Source: an uncultured Clostridia bacterium (GTDB lineage: Bacteria > Bacillota > Clostridia > UBA1381). From it: a stretch of DNA of 37,955 nucleotides. Each line of letters opens with the position of its first letter. Position 1 is the first letter of the stretch. Made by a program: the position numbers and the translations under genes. Shown here one piece after another: positions 25,651-32,936 of this stretch. The DNA is taken from NCBI GenBank assembly GCA_947628515.1, contig CANRAG010000012.1:1-37955 (forward strand). The letters run 5' to 3'. Below the pieces are notes generated by a model that saw only the letters and a program-made list of their open reading frames with translations, did not search any database and was not told the DNA's origin.

Positions 25651-26472
25651 TCACCGGGAAATATAAAACAAGATAGCGTAGAATATCGGGAAATAGTATA
25701 TTACCGGAGCAATGTAGAGCACGCTGTCAAAACGATCCATAAATCCGCCGTGGCCGGGGAATATCTTTCCGTAATCCTTTATGCCCGTGTCTCGCTTTAT
25801 CACAGACGCCGCAAGATCTCCGATTTGAGACATCGCGGACGCTATTACTCCCAGCACCGCTGCAACCACATATGCCGAGGCTCCCGTGCCAAGACCGAAA
25901 ATGAGTATGTCAAATCTGCCGAGTATAAACATGTACAGAACGCAGAGCCCCGCTGTAATTATAACCGCGCCTATTGAGCCTTCCACAGTCTTTTTGGGGC
26001 TTACCTTAGGCATGAGCTTATGCTTGCCGAACAGGGTTCCGCAGAAATACGCCGCCGTATCGCTGCCCCACGCTATAATAAATATAAGACCCATCGACGA
26101 AAGACCGCGTCCCGATCTCACAACCAATATGTAGCTCATAAACAGAGTTATATACAATGTCATAAGCACAACCGCAAACAGTTCGCGAAAATTCGCCTTT
26201 TCGTGCAGAAATACGGCGTAAAACATTGTGATTATTATATCCGCCGTAAGCGCGAATTTGAGCTTACCTATAACTATTCCCGCCATAAATACAAGAGCGC
26301 ATAAATATCCGCATGACTTTACCGCGCCCGACTTTGTTATCGCGCCGTATACCTCGTACAGCATGGCTAAAACAACAAGTCCCACCGCAATTTTAAGCGG
26401 CAGCATTCCCGCCATTATTACCGCGAAAAACACCGCAAGTCCCACGATTGCCGTTAAAATTCTTTTGATCAT
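25651..26472 (-). CDS. cdsA: Phosphatidate cytidylyltransferase
   Basis: A 273-aa integral membrane enzyme (about eight segments) making CDP-diacylglycerol from phosphatidic acid and CTP for phospholipid synthesis. Signature regions are SPKKTVEGSIG and GDLAASVIKRDTGIKDYG, then PGHGGFMDRFDS. The ATG at 26472 follows AAAGGCGG; the longer frame to 26538 overlaps uppS and lacks a site. It follows uppS by 17 bp in the usual uppS-cdsA-dxr-rseP order. Confidence 0.96.
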   Translation of the reverse strand: MIKRILTAIVGLAVFFAVIMAGMLPLKIAVGLVVLAMLYEVYGAITKSGAVKSCGYLCALVFMAGIVIGKLKFALTADIIITMFYAVFLHEKANFRELFAVVLMTLYITLFMSYILVVRSGRGLSSMGLIFIIAWGSDTAAYFCGTLFGKHKLMPKVSPKKTVEGSIGAVIITAGLCVLYMFILGRFDILIFGLGTGASAYVVAAVLGVIASAMSQIGDLAASVIKRDTGIKDYGKIFPGHGGFMDRFDSVLYIAPVIYYFPIFYAILFYISR

Positions 26473-26489
26473 TTTAAATACCGCCTTTC

Positions 26490-27233
26490 TTATATTCCGC
26501 CGAAGCGTCTGCCTCTTCCCTGGAAAATTTTTATACATTCATGTAAGTCTTTCGGCTTGAAATCAGGCCATGCCTTATCCACAAAAATCATCTCCGCATA
26601 GCTGACCTGCCATAGCATAAAGTTGGATAACCGCTGCTCGCCGCTGGTGCGTATAAGCAAATCCACATCGGGCTGTCCGGCGGTGTAAAGACCGTCGTCC
26701 ATATCCTTTTCCGTAACGTCCTCCGGGTTCAGCTCGCCCGCCGCCGCCTTGCGACAAAGGGTTTTCGCGGCGTTGACAAGCTCCTCGCGCCCACCGTAGT
26801 TGAGCGCTATATTCATAACAATTCCCGTTCTGTCGCGTGTCAGCTTCTCCGTTTTGATAATCTGCTCCTGCATTTCCTCCGAAAGTTCCTTGCGCGAGCC
26901 GATTGCGCGAATACGCACATTCTCTCCGGCCAACGTCTTTTCCGCGTTTATGAGGTAATCCATAAGCAGGTTCATAAGATAGTCCACCTCCGCCTGAGGC
27001 CTTTTCCAGTTTTCCGTTGAGAACGCGTAAACCGTAATGTACTCTATACCGAGATTATTCGCTTCGGTAACAATCTTTTTAAGGCTCTCCGCGCCCGCCT
27101 TGTGTCCGGCGCTTCTGGGTAAACCCCGCTTTTTGGCCCATCTGCCGTTTCCGTCCATAATAATGCCGATATGTCGGGGCAGGTTATCCATATCTATGCC
27201 GCTCGTTATTGCTTTATTTTTTCTGAAAAACAT
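26490..27233 (-). CDS. uppS: Undecaprenyl diphosphate synthase (isoprenyl transferase)
   Basis: A 247-aa cis-prenyltransferase that builds the C55 lipid carrier used for peptidoglycan and wall polysaccharide. Motifs: HIGIIMDGNGRWAKKRG (catalytic D27), GAESLKKIV, VYAFSTENWKRP, LNYGGREELV and LIRTSGEQRLSNFMLWQ near the end. The ATG at 27233 follows GAAGGGA; a longer in-frame ATG at 27281 lies in the loop of the upstream terminator and is unlikely. Only about 28 bp separate this gene from that terminator, so its mRNA may come from read-through. The carrier it makes links to the wall polymers that SLH proteins bind. Confidence 0.97.
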   Translation of the reverse strand: MFFRKNKAITSGIDMDNLPRHIGIIMDGNGRWAKKRGLPRSAGHKAGAESLKKIVTEANNLGIEYITVYAFSTENWKRPQAEVDYLMNLLMDYLINAEKTLAGENVRIRAIGSRKELSEEMQEQIIKTEKLTRDRTGIVMNIALNYGGREELVNAAKTLCRKAAAGELNPEDVTEKDMDDGLYTAGQPDVDLLIRTSGEQRLSNFMLWQVSYAEMIFVDKAWPDFKPKDLHECIKIFQGRGRRFGGI

Positions 27234-27261
27234 ACCGATAATCCCTTCATGGCATAAATCC

Positions 27262-27305
27262 AAAAACAGCACCGCTCGCATATCCGCGGCGCGGTACTGT
27301 TTTTT
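27262..27305 (-). terminator. Terminator or attenuator between frr and uppS
   Basis: Arms 27262-27275 and 27291-27305 pair with a single C/A mismatch and lie 11 bp beyond the frr stop codon; on the - strand the hairpin runs into T5. As there is almost no space for a separate uppS promoter, it may attenuate instead of fully ending transcription. Confidence 0.75.
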
Positions 27306-27315
27306 CCATCACAAA

Positions 27316-27867
27316 TTAAAGCTCTGTTATTTCCTTTTCTTTGTCAGAGGTTATATTGTCAATTTCCTTTATATATTTGTCGGTAAGCGCCTGAATATCC
27401 TTTTCAATCTTCTTCATGTCATCCTCGGTAATCTCGCCGTCCTTCTTCTGCTTCTTGTACATTTCTATACCGTCACGGCGCGCGTTGCGGATTTGTACCT
27501 TCGCTTCCTCGGCATACTTTTTAACCTGCTTAACAAGCTCCTTACGTCTTTCCTCGGTAAGCGGGGGGAATGAAAGTCTTATTACCTTGCCGTCGTTCTG
27601 CGGCGAAATGCCCAACTCCGACTTGTTTATAGCCTTCTCAATCTCTTTAAGAATACTTCCGTCCCACGGCTGGATAACGAGCAGCTTCGGCTCCGGCGAC
27701 GAAATAGAGCACACCTGGTTTATCGGTGTGGGCGTTCCGTAGTATTCAACCGAAATCTTATCGAGCACGGACGCGTTGGCGCGCCCCGCGCGGATGGTCT
27801 TGAATTCGCTTACAAGTCCGCCGACTCTCTTTTCCATTTTTGCTTCGACTTCAGGATAATTTGCCAT
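27316..27867 (-). CDS. frr: Ribosome recycling factor
   Basis: A 183-aa protein (family about 185) that, with EF-G, splits the post-termination ribosome. The tRNA-shaped fold is complete: [33 protein letters not shown], the PWDGS segment, [18 protein letters not shown] and RNARRDG, ending in a coiled-coil arm. An AAAGGAGG site lies 9 bp before the ATG. It follows pyrH by 27 bp. Confidence 0.98.
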   Translation of the reverse strand: MANYPEVEAKMEKRVGGLVSEFKTIRAGRANASVLDKISVEYYGTPTPINQVCSISSPEPKLLVIQPWDGSILKEIEKAINKSELGISPQNDGKVIRLSFPPLTEERRKELVKQVKKYAEEAKVQIRNARRDGIEMYKKQKKDGEITEDDMKKIEKDIQALTDKYIKEIDNITSDKEKEITEL

Positions 27868-27894
27868 TGTTATAGTCCTCCTTTTTTATATAAA

Positions 27895-28611
27895 TTATTT
27901 ACCCTCGTAGTTTACAAGAGTCCCTATCTTGTCACCCTTAACGGCTCTCACTATATTTTCGGGATCGTTTAAGCCGAAAACAAGAATCGGCATCCTGTTA
28001 TCACGGCATAACGACGCCGCCGTTGAGTCCATAACGCCGAGATTTTTTGAAAGTATATCGCTAAACGACAGGTTTGTAAATCTCTTCGCGTTCGGATTTA
28101 TGTTGGGATCGCTGTCATATACGGCGTCAACCTTTTTTGCCAGAAGAATTGCGTCTACTTCCATTTCGACCGCGCGAAGCGCGGCTGCCGTATCGGTTGA
28201 CATGAACGGGTTTCCTGTTCCGCAGCCGAATATTACCACACGGCCTTTGTCGAGATGCCGCATCGCCTTGCCCCTTATATACGGCTCCGCGACCTGACGC
28301 ATCTCAATAGCGGTCTGCACGCGTGTTTCGACGCCCTGCGCTTCAAGCCCGCTGCAAAGCGCGAGAGAGTTTATCGCCGTTGCGAGCATACCCATATGAT
28401 CCGCTCTTGTTCTGTCCATATCATTTGAAGAACGTCCCCTCCATATGTTTCCGCCGCCCACAACTACCGATACCTGACAGCCCAAATCGACTATTTTTCT
28501 GATGTTTTTTGAAATGTCATTGACCGTATCCTCGTCAATACCAAATCCATTGGAGCCCGCAAGCGCTTCGCCGCTTATTTTTAAAAGTACGCGTTTATAT
28601 TTTATTCTCAT
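27895..28611 (-). CDS. pyrH: UMP kinase
   Basis: A 238-aa hexameric amino-acid-kinase-fold enzyme phosphorylating UMP to UDP, the entry to UTP and CTP. Motifs: [61 protein letters not shown] and [12 protein letters not shown]. The AAAGGAG site spans the stop codon of the SLH gene upstream and there are only 12 bp between the genes. The usual rpsB-tsf partners are not here: the position is taken by the SLH gene. Confidence 0.98.
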   Translation of the reverse strand: MRIKYKRVLLKISGEALAGSNGFGIDEDTVNDISKNIRKIVDLGCQVSVVVGGGNIWRGRSSNDMDRTRADHMGMLATAINSLALCSGLEAQGVETRVQTAIEMRQVAEPYIRGKAMRHLDKGRVVIFGCGTGNPFMSTDTAAALRAVEMEVDAILLAKKVDAVYDSDPNINPNAKRFTNLSFSDILSKNLGVMDSTAASLCRDNRMPILVFGLNDPENIVRAVKGDKIGTLVNYEGK

Positions 28612-28623
28612 ATGCGCTCTCCT

Positions 28624-29634
28624 TTAATTGCTCTGAAGCATGAGTGATACGAGCGAACCTTCAACGCCCTTATAGAAATCTATCTTGGCAGAGGATGCGT
28701 TAAGATACACGTAAGGAGTGCTTACTCTTACATCATAATATTCGCCGTCAATGGATACATAAGAATCATCCGGAAGAATTTTTCCGTTTGACGAGGGCGA
28801 CGGGGTTTTGTCAACGCCGCCGAGAACGAGCGTTACGCCGTTGACCTTTGAGTTTGAAACGGCCACTCCCGTCTCGTCCACTCCCTGAGCGATTATGAGA
28901 TTTCCGTTGGTGGTAAGACCGTCAATCTTAACACCGCCCTTGCGCACGAGAACAGCGCCCTTAACCTCTTTACCCTTGAGGCTGTCGGCCGAGGCCTGGT
29001 CGTCCACATATGTGTCTACAATCTTGTCCATAACCATTGCGAATTCGCCTCTTGTTATGGCGCTTGTCGGCTTGAGCTGTCCGCCTATGCCTGTCCAGCC
29101 GCCGTTACCTACAATGTACTTTGCGTACGGCTTTGCCCAGTCCTCAACGGCAGCCGCGTCGCTAAACGCGTTAAGAACGCTTTCTTCGCAATCGCTTACC
29201 ATGCCCTTGCTCGACTTGTACGGCTCGAAGCCGAACATTCTCGAAAGAACGGTATATGTCTCCTGGAAGGTTATATTGTCCTCCGGATTGAAATTGTTGT
29301 AATCATCACCCTCAAAAGCGCCCATGGCCGCGGCCTTTGACACATATTCGGCGTACCACTCGTCCGCCGGAACATCCGAAAACTTTGTATCCGACAATGC
29401 CGAAGCACCAAACGCCCTTACAATAATTGTAGCCATCTCCGCCCTTGTGATATTGTCATACGGCGCAATGCTGTCGTCGGTTACGCCGTCCATAAGCTTT
29501 GCGTCCACCGCATGCTGAAGCGCCGTGCCCATTTCGCCGTCCGGCATATCCGAAAACGCCATTGCCGACACGCCCATACCCATAGTTACCGTTATTGCTG
29601 CTGTAGCCAAAACAATTTTTTTGATTGTATTCAT
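28624..29634 (-). CDS. Secreted protein with three N-terminal SLH domains, upstream of pyrH
   Basis: A 336-aa surface protein. The ATG at 29634 follows GAAAGGAAAC; the ATG at 29652 overlaps that site and is rejected. A signal peptide (about 1-26; VSAMA/FSDM) is followed at once by three SLH repeats (about 27-205; ITRAEMATIIVRAF, ITFQETYTVLSRMFG, ITRGEFAMVMDKI), the second with a weaker motif. The last about 115 residues (GAVLVRKGGVKIDGL, NGNLIIAQGVDETG) look like beta-strand repeats of unknown function and could be a short beta-helix. SLH repeats bind wall polymer. A strong promoter precedes it and no terminator separates it from pyrH, so it very likely heads the pyrH-frr transcript. Confidence 0.92.
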   Translation of the reverse strand: MNTIKKIVLATAAITVTMGMGVSAMAFSDMPDGEMGTALQHAVDAKLMDGVTDDSIAPYDNITRAEMATIIVRAFGASALSDTKFSDVPADEWYAEYVSKAAAMGAFEGDDYNNFNPEDNITFQETYTVLSRMFGFEPYKSSKGMVSDCEESVLNAFSDAAAVEDWAKPYAKYIVGNGGWTGIGGQLKPTSAITRGEFAMVMDKIVDTYVDDQASADSLKGKEVKGAVLVRKGGVKIDGLTTNGNLIIAQGVDETGVAVSNSKVNGVTLVLGGVDKTPSPSSNGKILPDDSYVSIDGEYYDVRVSTPYVYLNASSAKIDFYKGVEGSLVSLMLQSN

Positions 29635-29672
29635 AATTAAGTTTCCTTTCATAAAATAATACTTGTGGTTAC

Positions 29673-29701
29673 ATTATACACTATTTTTTTTAAATTGTCT
29701 A
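29673..29701 (-). promoter_or_regulatory. Strong sigma-A promoter of the SLH-pyrH-frr unit
   Basis: On the - strand TAGACA (29701-29696) and a perfect TATAAT (29678-29673) are 17 bp apart. It is back to back with the promoter at 29731-29759, with about 30 bp between the two -35 boxes, so a regulator bound there could act on both. Confidence 0.78.
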
Positions 29702-29730
29702 TATTTTTTATAAAAGTTCTTTAAAATATC

Positions 29731-29759
29731 TTGCTTTTTTACTGCATTTTGTGTATAAT
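29731..29759 (+). promoter_or_regulatory. Sigma-A promoter of the HprK-like/PqqD/folA operon
   Basis: TTGCTT (29731-29736) and perfect TATAAT (29754-29759) are 17 bp apart. The start point near 29766 gives a leader of about 72 nt. Confidence 0.72.
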
Positions 29760-29781
29760 ATTGTTACGGTTCGCAGCAGTA

Positions 29782-29841
29782 ATGCAATGTTTACCGAATT
29801 CAGTTTTATATAATTACATGGCAGGAAGGAACACCGTATGA
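29782..29841 (+). CDS. Possible 19-codon leader ORF overlapping the kinase start
   Basis: A short frame starts at ATG 29782, encodes 19 residues (MQCLPNSVLYNYMAGRNTV), and stops at TGA 29839-29841, so it overlaps the kinase start as ATGA. It lies wholly inside the predicted mRNA leader. There is no good ribosome binding site before it and its length is easily reached by chance. It could be a coupling leader or a tiny precursor; it is listed because of the exact stop-start overlap. Confidence 0.15.
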   Translation: MQCLPNSVLYNYMAGRNTV

Positions 29842-30545
29842 GATACAATATAGCAGGAATTATCGTTGATATGAACGTACGCTTTCCGAGGCTCGGAAGT
29901 CAGAGTCGGGATTATGAATATGACGGTGAACGCGAAACAAACGTAAAAATACGCTTGTCCGAGCAGTTCTATAATGACCGTCTGGAGGAAAACCCGCATC
30001 TTGACTATGAAATGATTGAATACATATGGATGGGTTCGGAGTTCTATAACGCGCTTATTCATTTCAACGGAATGTTGCTCCATTCCTCATGCATAGTATA
30101 TGAGAACAAGGCGTATCTTTTCAGCGCGCCGTGCGGAACGGGCAAATCGACGCACACGCAGTTATGGTTAAAACGCTTCCCCGGCTCATATATATTAAAT
30201 GATGACAAGCCCGCAATACGCATAAACAACGACGGCACGGTGTACGCGTTCGGGACCCCGTTTTCGGGCAAGACCAATCAGAACGTGAACAAGGCCGTAC
30301 CCATAGCGGGCATATGCATATTGGAAAGGGACACAACCAATCACATTGAATCCGTTACGCCGGACGACGCCCTGTTTAACATTCTGAACCAGACGGTGCG
30401 TCCGCCACAGGAGGACTGTATGGACATGGTGCTCCAAACGCTCGACAAGGTGCTTGGCAAGGTGCCGGTATACCGCTTGTACTGTAACATGGATTTGGAA
30501 GCGGCAGAGGTGTCATATAACGGGATGAAACCCGATGATGAGTAA
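29838..30545 (+). CDS. HPr-kinase-like P-loop protein, peptide/protein kinase candidate
   Basis: A 235-aa protein with a P-loop LFSAPCGTGKSTHTQLW (Walker A about 96-105, K103) and a LNDDKPAI motif (D122, D123) that matches the acidic pair of HPr kinase/phosphorylase and its relatives. The N-terminal about 85 residues are a separate small domain. Relatives occur beside PqqD-like proteins in peptide-modification clusters; in lasso-peptide clusters of the paeninodin type, such kinases phosphorylate the precursor C-terminus. Here a PqqD-like gene follows 17 bp downstream. An AGGAAGGA site lies 7 bp before the ATG. The HPr substrate itself is unlikely because the classical N-terminal HprK domain is absent. 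The target is unknown. Confidence 0.75.
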   Translation: MRYNIAGIIVDMNVRFPRLGSQSRDYEYDGERETNVKIRLSEQFYNDRLEENPHLDYEMIEYIWMGSEFYNALIHFNGMLLHSSCIVYENKAYLFSAPCGTGKSTHTQLWLKRFPGSYILNDDKPAIRINNDGTVYAFGTPFSGKTNQNVNKAVPIAGICILERDTTNHIESVTPDDALFNILNQTVRPPQEDCMDMVLQTLDKVLGKVPVYRLYCNMDLEAAEVSYNGMKPDDE

Positions 30546-30562
30546 ACAGGAGGAAAGATAAC

Positions 30563-30832
30563 ATGAAAACAAAAAAAGGATTTATGCTCCGCTCGGTCGC
30601 GGGCAGACATGTGGTAGTCGCGGTCGGCAAGGCGTCGATTGAATTTAACGGGCTTATCACTCTTAACGATACGGGCGCGTATATATGGGAGAAGCTTTCA
30701 AATGGCATAACCTATGACGAGCTTTTAAAGGATATGCTTTCAGACTATGAGGTCGATGAAAAGACCGCAAGGGAGGGGATTGACGGCTTCCTTGCAACCG
30801 CGAGGGAAGCAAATCTTCTGGACGAGGACTGA
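30563..30832 (+). CDS. PqqD-family (RiPP recognition element-like) protein
   Basis: An 89-aa protein with the PqqD pattern: a beta-rich start (FMLRSVAGRHVVVAVG), then FNGLITLNDTGAYIWEKL and a helical half with YEVDEKTAREGIDGFLATA. PqqD-type domains bind leader peptides and present them to modifying enzymes. AGGAGG lies 8 bp before the ATG. Neighbours are the kinase-like gene upstream and folA 6 bp downstream; no radical SAM, protease, cyclase or ABC exporter is visible. It could serve the kinase as a substrate-binding partner. Confidence 0.85.
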   Translation: MKTKKGFMLRSVAGRHVVVAVGKASIEFNGLITLNDTGAYIWEKLSNGITYDELLKDMLSDYEVDEKTAREGIDGFLATAREANLLDED

Positions 30833-30838
30833 TACATT

Positions 30839-31330
30839 ATGAAGCTTATTGTAAATGTCGATAAAAACTGGGCGATAGGCAAAGACGGCAAGCTCCTTTT
30901 CCGTTTGTCGCAGGATATGAAGTTTTTTAAAGCCCATACCGTAAACAATATTGTTGTAATGGGCAGAAAAACGCTCGATTCACTGCCCGGCGGCAGACCG
31001 CTTACGAACAGGACAAATATAGTTCTTTCAAAAGATACCTCTTTTAAAAGAGACGGCGTTACGGTATGCAACAACGGCGGCGAGCTGGCGCTGCTGCTGC
31101 GCGACGTTACGGAAGACGTGTATGTCATAGGCGGCCAATCGCTTTATCGCGACCTGCTCCCGTTCTGCGATACGGCATATGTCACAAAGGTGGATGCGGC
31201 GGTTGAAAACGCGGACGCTTTCATGGTGAACCTTGACAAATCGCCCGAATGGACGGTTTGCGAAAAATCGGAGCAAATGGAAGAAAACGGTCTGAAATTC
31301 AGATTTGTTACATATAAAAGGAATATATAA
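30839..31330 (+). CDS. folA: Dihydrofolate reductase
   Basis: A 163-aa enzyme making tetrahydrofolate with NADPH. Motifs: IVNVDKNWAIGKDGKLL, the catalytic acid D26 in RLSQDMKFF, VVMGRKTLDSLPGGRPL, RTNIVLSKD and YVIGGQSLYRDLL. The position usually held by Trp in the LPW motif is Phe (LLF), a variant I believe occurs in clostridial enzymes. It lies 6 bp after the PqqD-like gene, with GAGG in the end of that gene, so it is in the same operon. No thyA gene is next to it. A bidirectional terminator follows immediately. Confidence 0.95.
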   Translation: MKLIVNVDKNWAIGKDGKLLFRLSQDMKFFKAHTVNNIVVMGRKTLDSLPGGRPLTNRTNIVLSKDTSFKRDGVTVCNNGGELALLLRDVTEDVYVIGGQSLYRDLLPFCDTAYVTKVDAAVENADAFMVNLDKSPEWTVCEKSEQMEENGLKFRFVTYKRNI

Positions 31331-31355
31331 AAAAAGCTGCGACGCAGCTTTTTTT
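31329..31355. terminator. Bidirectional terminator between folA and the fumarase gene
   Basis: A7 (31329-31335) plus GCTGC pairs with GCAGC plus T7 (31349-31355) around a 3-nt loop. The symmetric A and T runs suit termination of both convergent genes. The folA stop (31328-31330) and fumarase stop (31354-31356) lie at its edges. Confidence 0.9.
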
Positions 31356-31905
31356 ATATCTCTCTGTATTCCGACTGACCTATTTCGTAAAGGTCGTTGC
31401 CCTCCGCGTCCATAAGCACAAACGCCGGGAAGTCCTTGACCTCCAGACGCCTTATCGCCTCCGTGCCCAGATCATCGTAGGCTACGACCTCCGACTTTTT
31501 TATGCTGCCGGCAATTAGCGCGCCCGCGCCGCCGATTGCGCCGAAATAAACAGCCTCATTCCGCTTTATCGCGTCAACAACCGCCTTGTTTCTAACTCCC
31601 TTGCCTATCATAGCGCCCAGTCCGGCGTCGAGCAGCTCCGGCGTGTACGCATCCATTCTTCCCGCCGTTGTCGGTCCGCATGAGCCGATTACCTCGCCCG
31701 GCTTTGCCGGACACGGGCCCGCGTAGTATATCACTTGGTTTTTCAAGTCTATAGGATACTCCCCGCCCGCGGCATGCAGTCTTGTCATCCTCTCGTGCGC
31801 CGCGTCGCGTGCGGTGTATATAACGCCTGAAATAAGCACGCTGTCTCCCGCTTTAAGCTCCTTTAACGCTTCCTTTGTAACAGGCGCGGTAATTCTTTTT
31901 TCCAT
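31354..31905 (-). CDS. Fumarate hydratase class I, beta subunit (TtdB/FumB-type)
   Basis: A 183-aa protein matching the C-terminal half of class I fumarases and tartrate dehydratases: the IDLKNQVIYYAGPCP region, GEVIGSCGPTTAGRMD, GLGAMIGKG, VYFGAIGGAGALIAGSI and LGTEAIRRLEVKDFPA. In two-subunit enzymes the alpha subunit holds the 4Fe-4S cluster. No alpha gene lies within this window, although the pair is normally adjacent. CGGAGG lies 9 bp before the ATG. It is 20 bp after the HAD gene and may belong to the same transcript. It could act with an alpha subunit encoded elsewhere on fumarate, tartrate or a related hydroxy acid. Confidence 0.88.
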   Translation of the reverse strand: MEKRITAPVTKEALKELKAGDSVLISGVIYTARDAAHERMTRLHAAGGEYPIDLKNQVIYYAGPCPAKPGEVIGSCGPTTAGRMDAYTPELLDAGLGAMIGKGVRNKAVVDAIKRNEAVYFGAIGGAGALIAGSIKKSEVVAYDDLGTEAIRRLEVKDFPAFVLMDAEGNDLYEIGQSEYREI

Positions 31906-31925
31906 GGCCGATTACCTCCGTATTA

Positions 31926-32936
31926 TTATAGTAAGTCCGCAGCCGAGTTTAATATATAGGTTGCGTTGAGATTTTCAAAATATCCCTTCGCGGCTCTGCC
32001 GCTTACGCCCGTAAGCACCGCGCAAAAGTCAGCGCCCATAGCCTGCGCCGCGAGTATGTCCGCTCCGGCGTCGCCCACAACAAGAGTTCTCGGTATTTTC
32101 GATTTATCATAGTCCCCCGTTATGAGTCGGCTGTCGCTGTAGTCCGTTCCGTACAACGCCTTTAAAAACATATACGGATGCGGTTTTGTAAGATTTTCGC
32201 CCGTCGCGGCCTCCGCCTTTATAACATAATCATAATGGCATATTCCGTCGGGCGCGAAATATTTCATCACGTTCCAGCCGCGCAGCGGTTCCGTAATCTC
32301 CGTCCCCGGCCGGCCCGTCCCTATGGCTACTCTCTTTGTTTCCGAAAGTTCGCGAAGCAGATTTCTTAAATCCGCCATGGGTATTATCGGTCTCTCGCTG
32401 TATACCAGTCCCGGTTTGCCGGGTATTACCGGCGGCATGCCTTGTTCCGCCGCCAGAGTGTCGCCCAGAAACCAGCCCTGGAATATAATGTGCATGGTCT
32501 GCCACATCAAGCCGTTGCGCTTAACAAATTCAAAATCAAACCCCGTTCTTTCCGAAGCTCTTTCGGCGAGAACGTCATATACGTCGAGTATGTTTTCCGG
32601 CAGCTCTGCGGCATATTCTACCAGAGCCTTAAAATCTCCGATTTTATCACTGCCGTACAGTATCCACGAAAGCAGAACCGTCACATAGCCCAAATCCCAA
32701 TTGGAATTTACGCCCCTGCCCTTCAGCTCGGATATAAGCGCGTCGCCGCAAAAAACCGTTTCCCTGATTTCTTTGAGGTTTTTCATGCACTCGGCGCTGT
32801 CTGTGAAAATACCCATATTGTAATGCAGATATTCCCATACCGTCAGAGCCGCGCAGTTCCAGTAGTTCTGTTCGCTCGTTATAACCCCGTCCATATCAAA
32901 TATGACGGTATCATATTTATCTAAAAATCTTTTCAT
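31926..32936 (-). CDS. Large HAD-superfamily phosphatase, linked to HisB/HisD-like genes
   Basis: A 336-aa member of the haloacid dehalogenase superfamily with complete catalytic motifs: FDMDGV (nucleophile D14, acid D16), IGTGRPG (T207), TKPHP (K251) and GDAGAD (D289, D293). The very long insert after motif I (about 20-200) is the cap that sets substrate choice and is far larger than in the HisB-N histidinol-phosphate phosphatase. Its start overlaps the stop of the HisB-like gene by 4 bp (ATGA), so the two are translationally coupled. A phosphomonoesterase acting on the product of the HisB-like step is the natural proposal. Substrate unknown. Confidence 0.85.
   Translation of the reverse strand: MKRFLDKYDTVIFDMDGVITSEQNYWNCAALTVWEYLHYNMGIFTDSAECMKNLKEIRETVFCGDALISELKGRGVNSNWDLGYVTVLLSWILYGSDKIGDFKALVEYAAELPENILDVYDVLAERASERTGFDFEFVKRNGLMWQTMHIIFQGWFLGDTLAAEQGMPPVIPGKPGLVYSERPIIPMADLRNLLRELSETKRVAIGTGRPGTEITEPLRGWNVMKYFAPDGICHYDYVIKAEAATGENLTKPHPYMFLKALYGTDYSDSRLITGDYDKSKIPRTLVVGDAGADILAAQAMGADFCAVLTGVSGRAAKGYFENLNATYILNSAADLL

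Noticed and set aside
24998-25676. Overlapping + strand frames (192 and 173 codons) opposite dxr
   Set aside because: Both are mirror frames of a conserved enzyme gene and lack ribosome sites.
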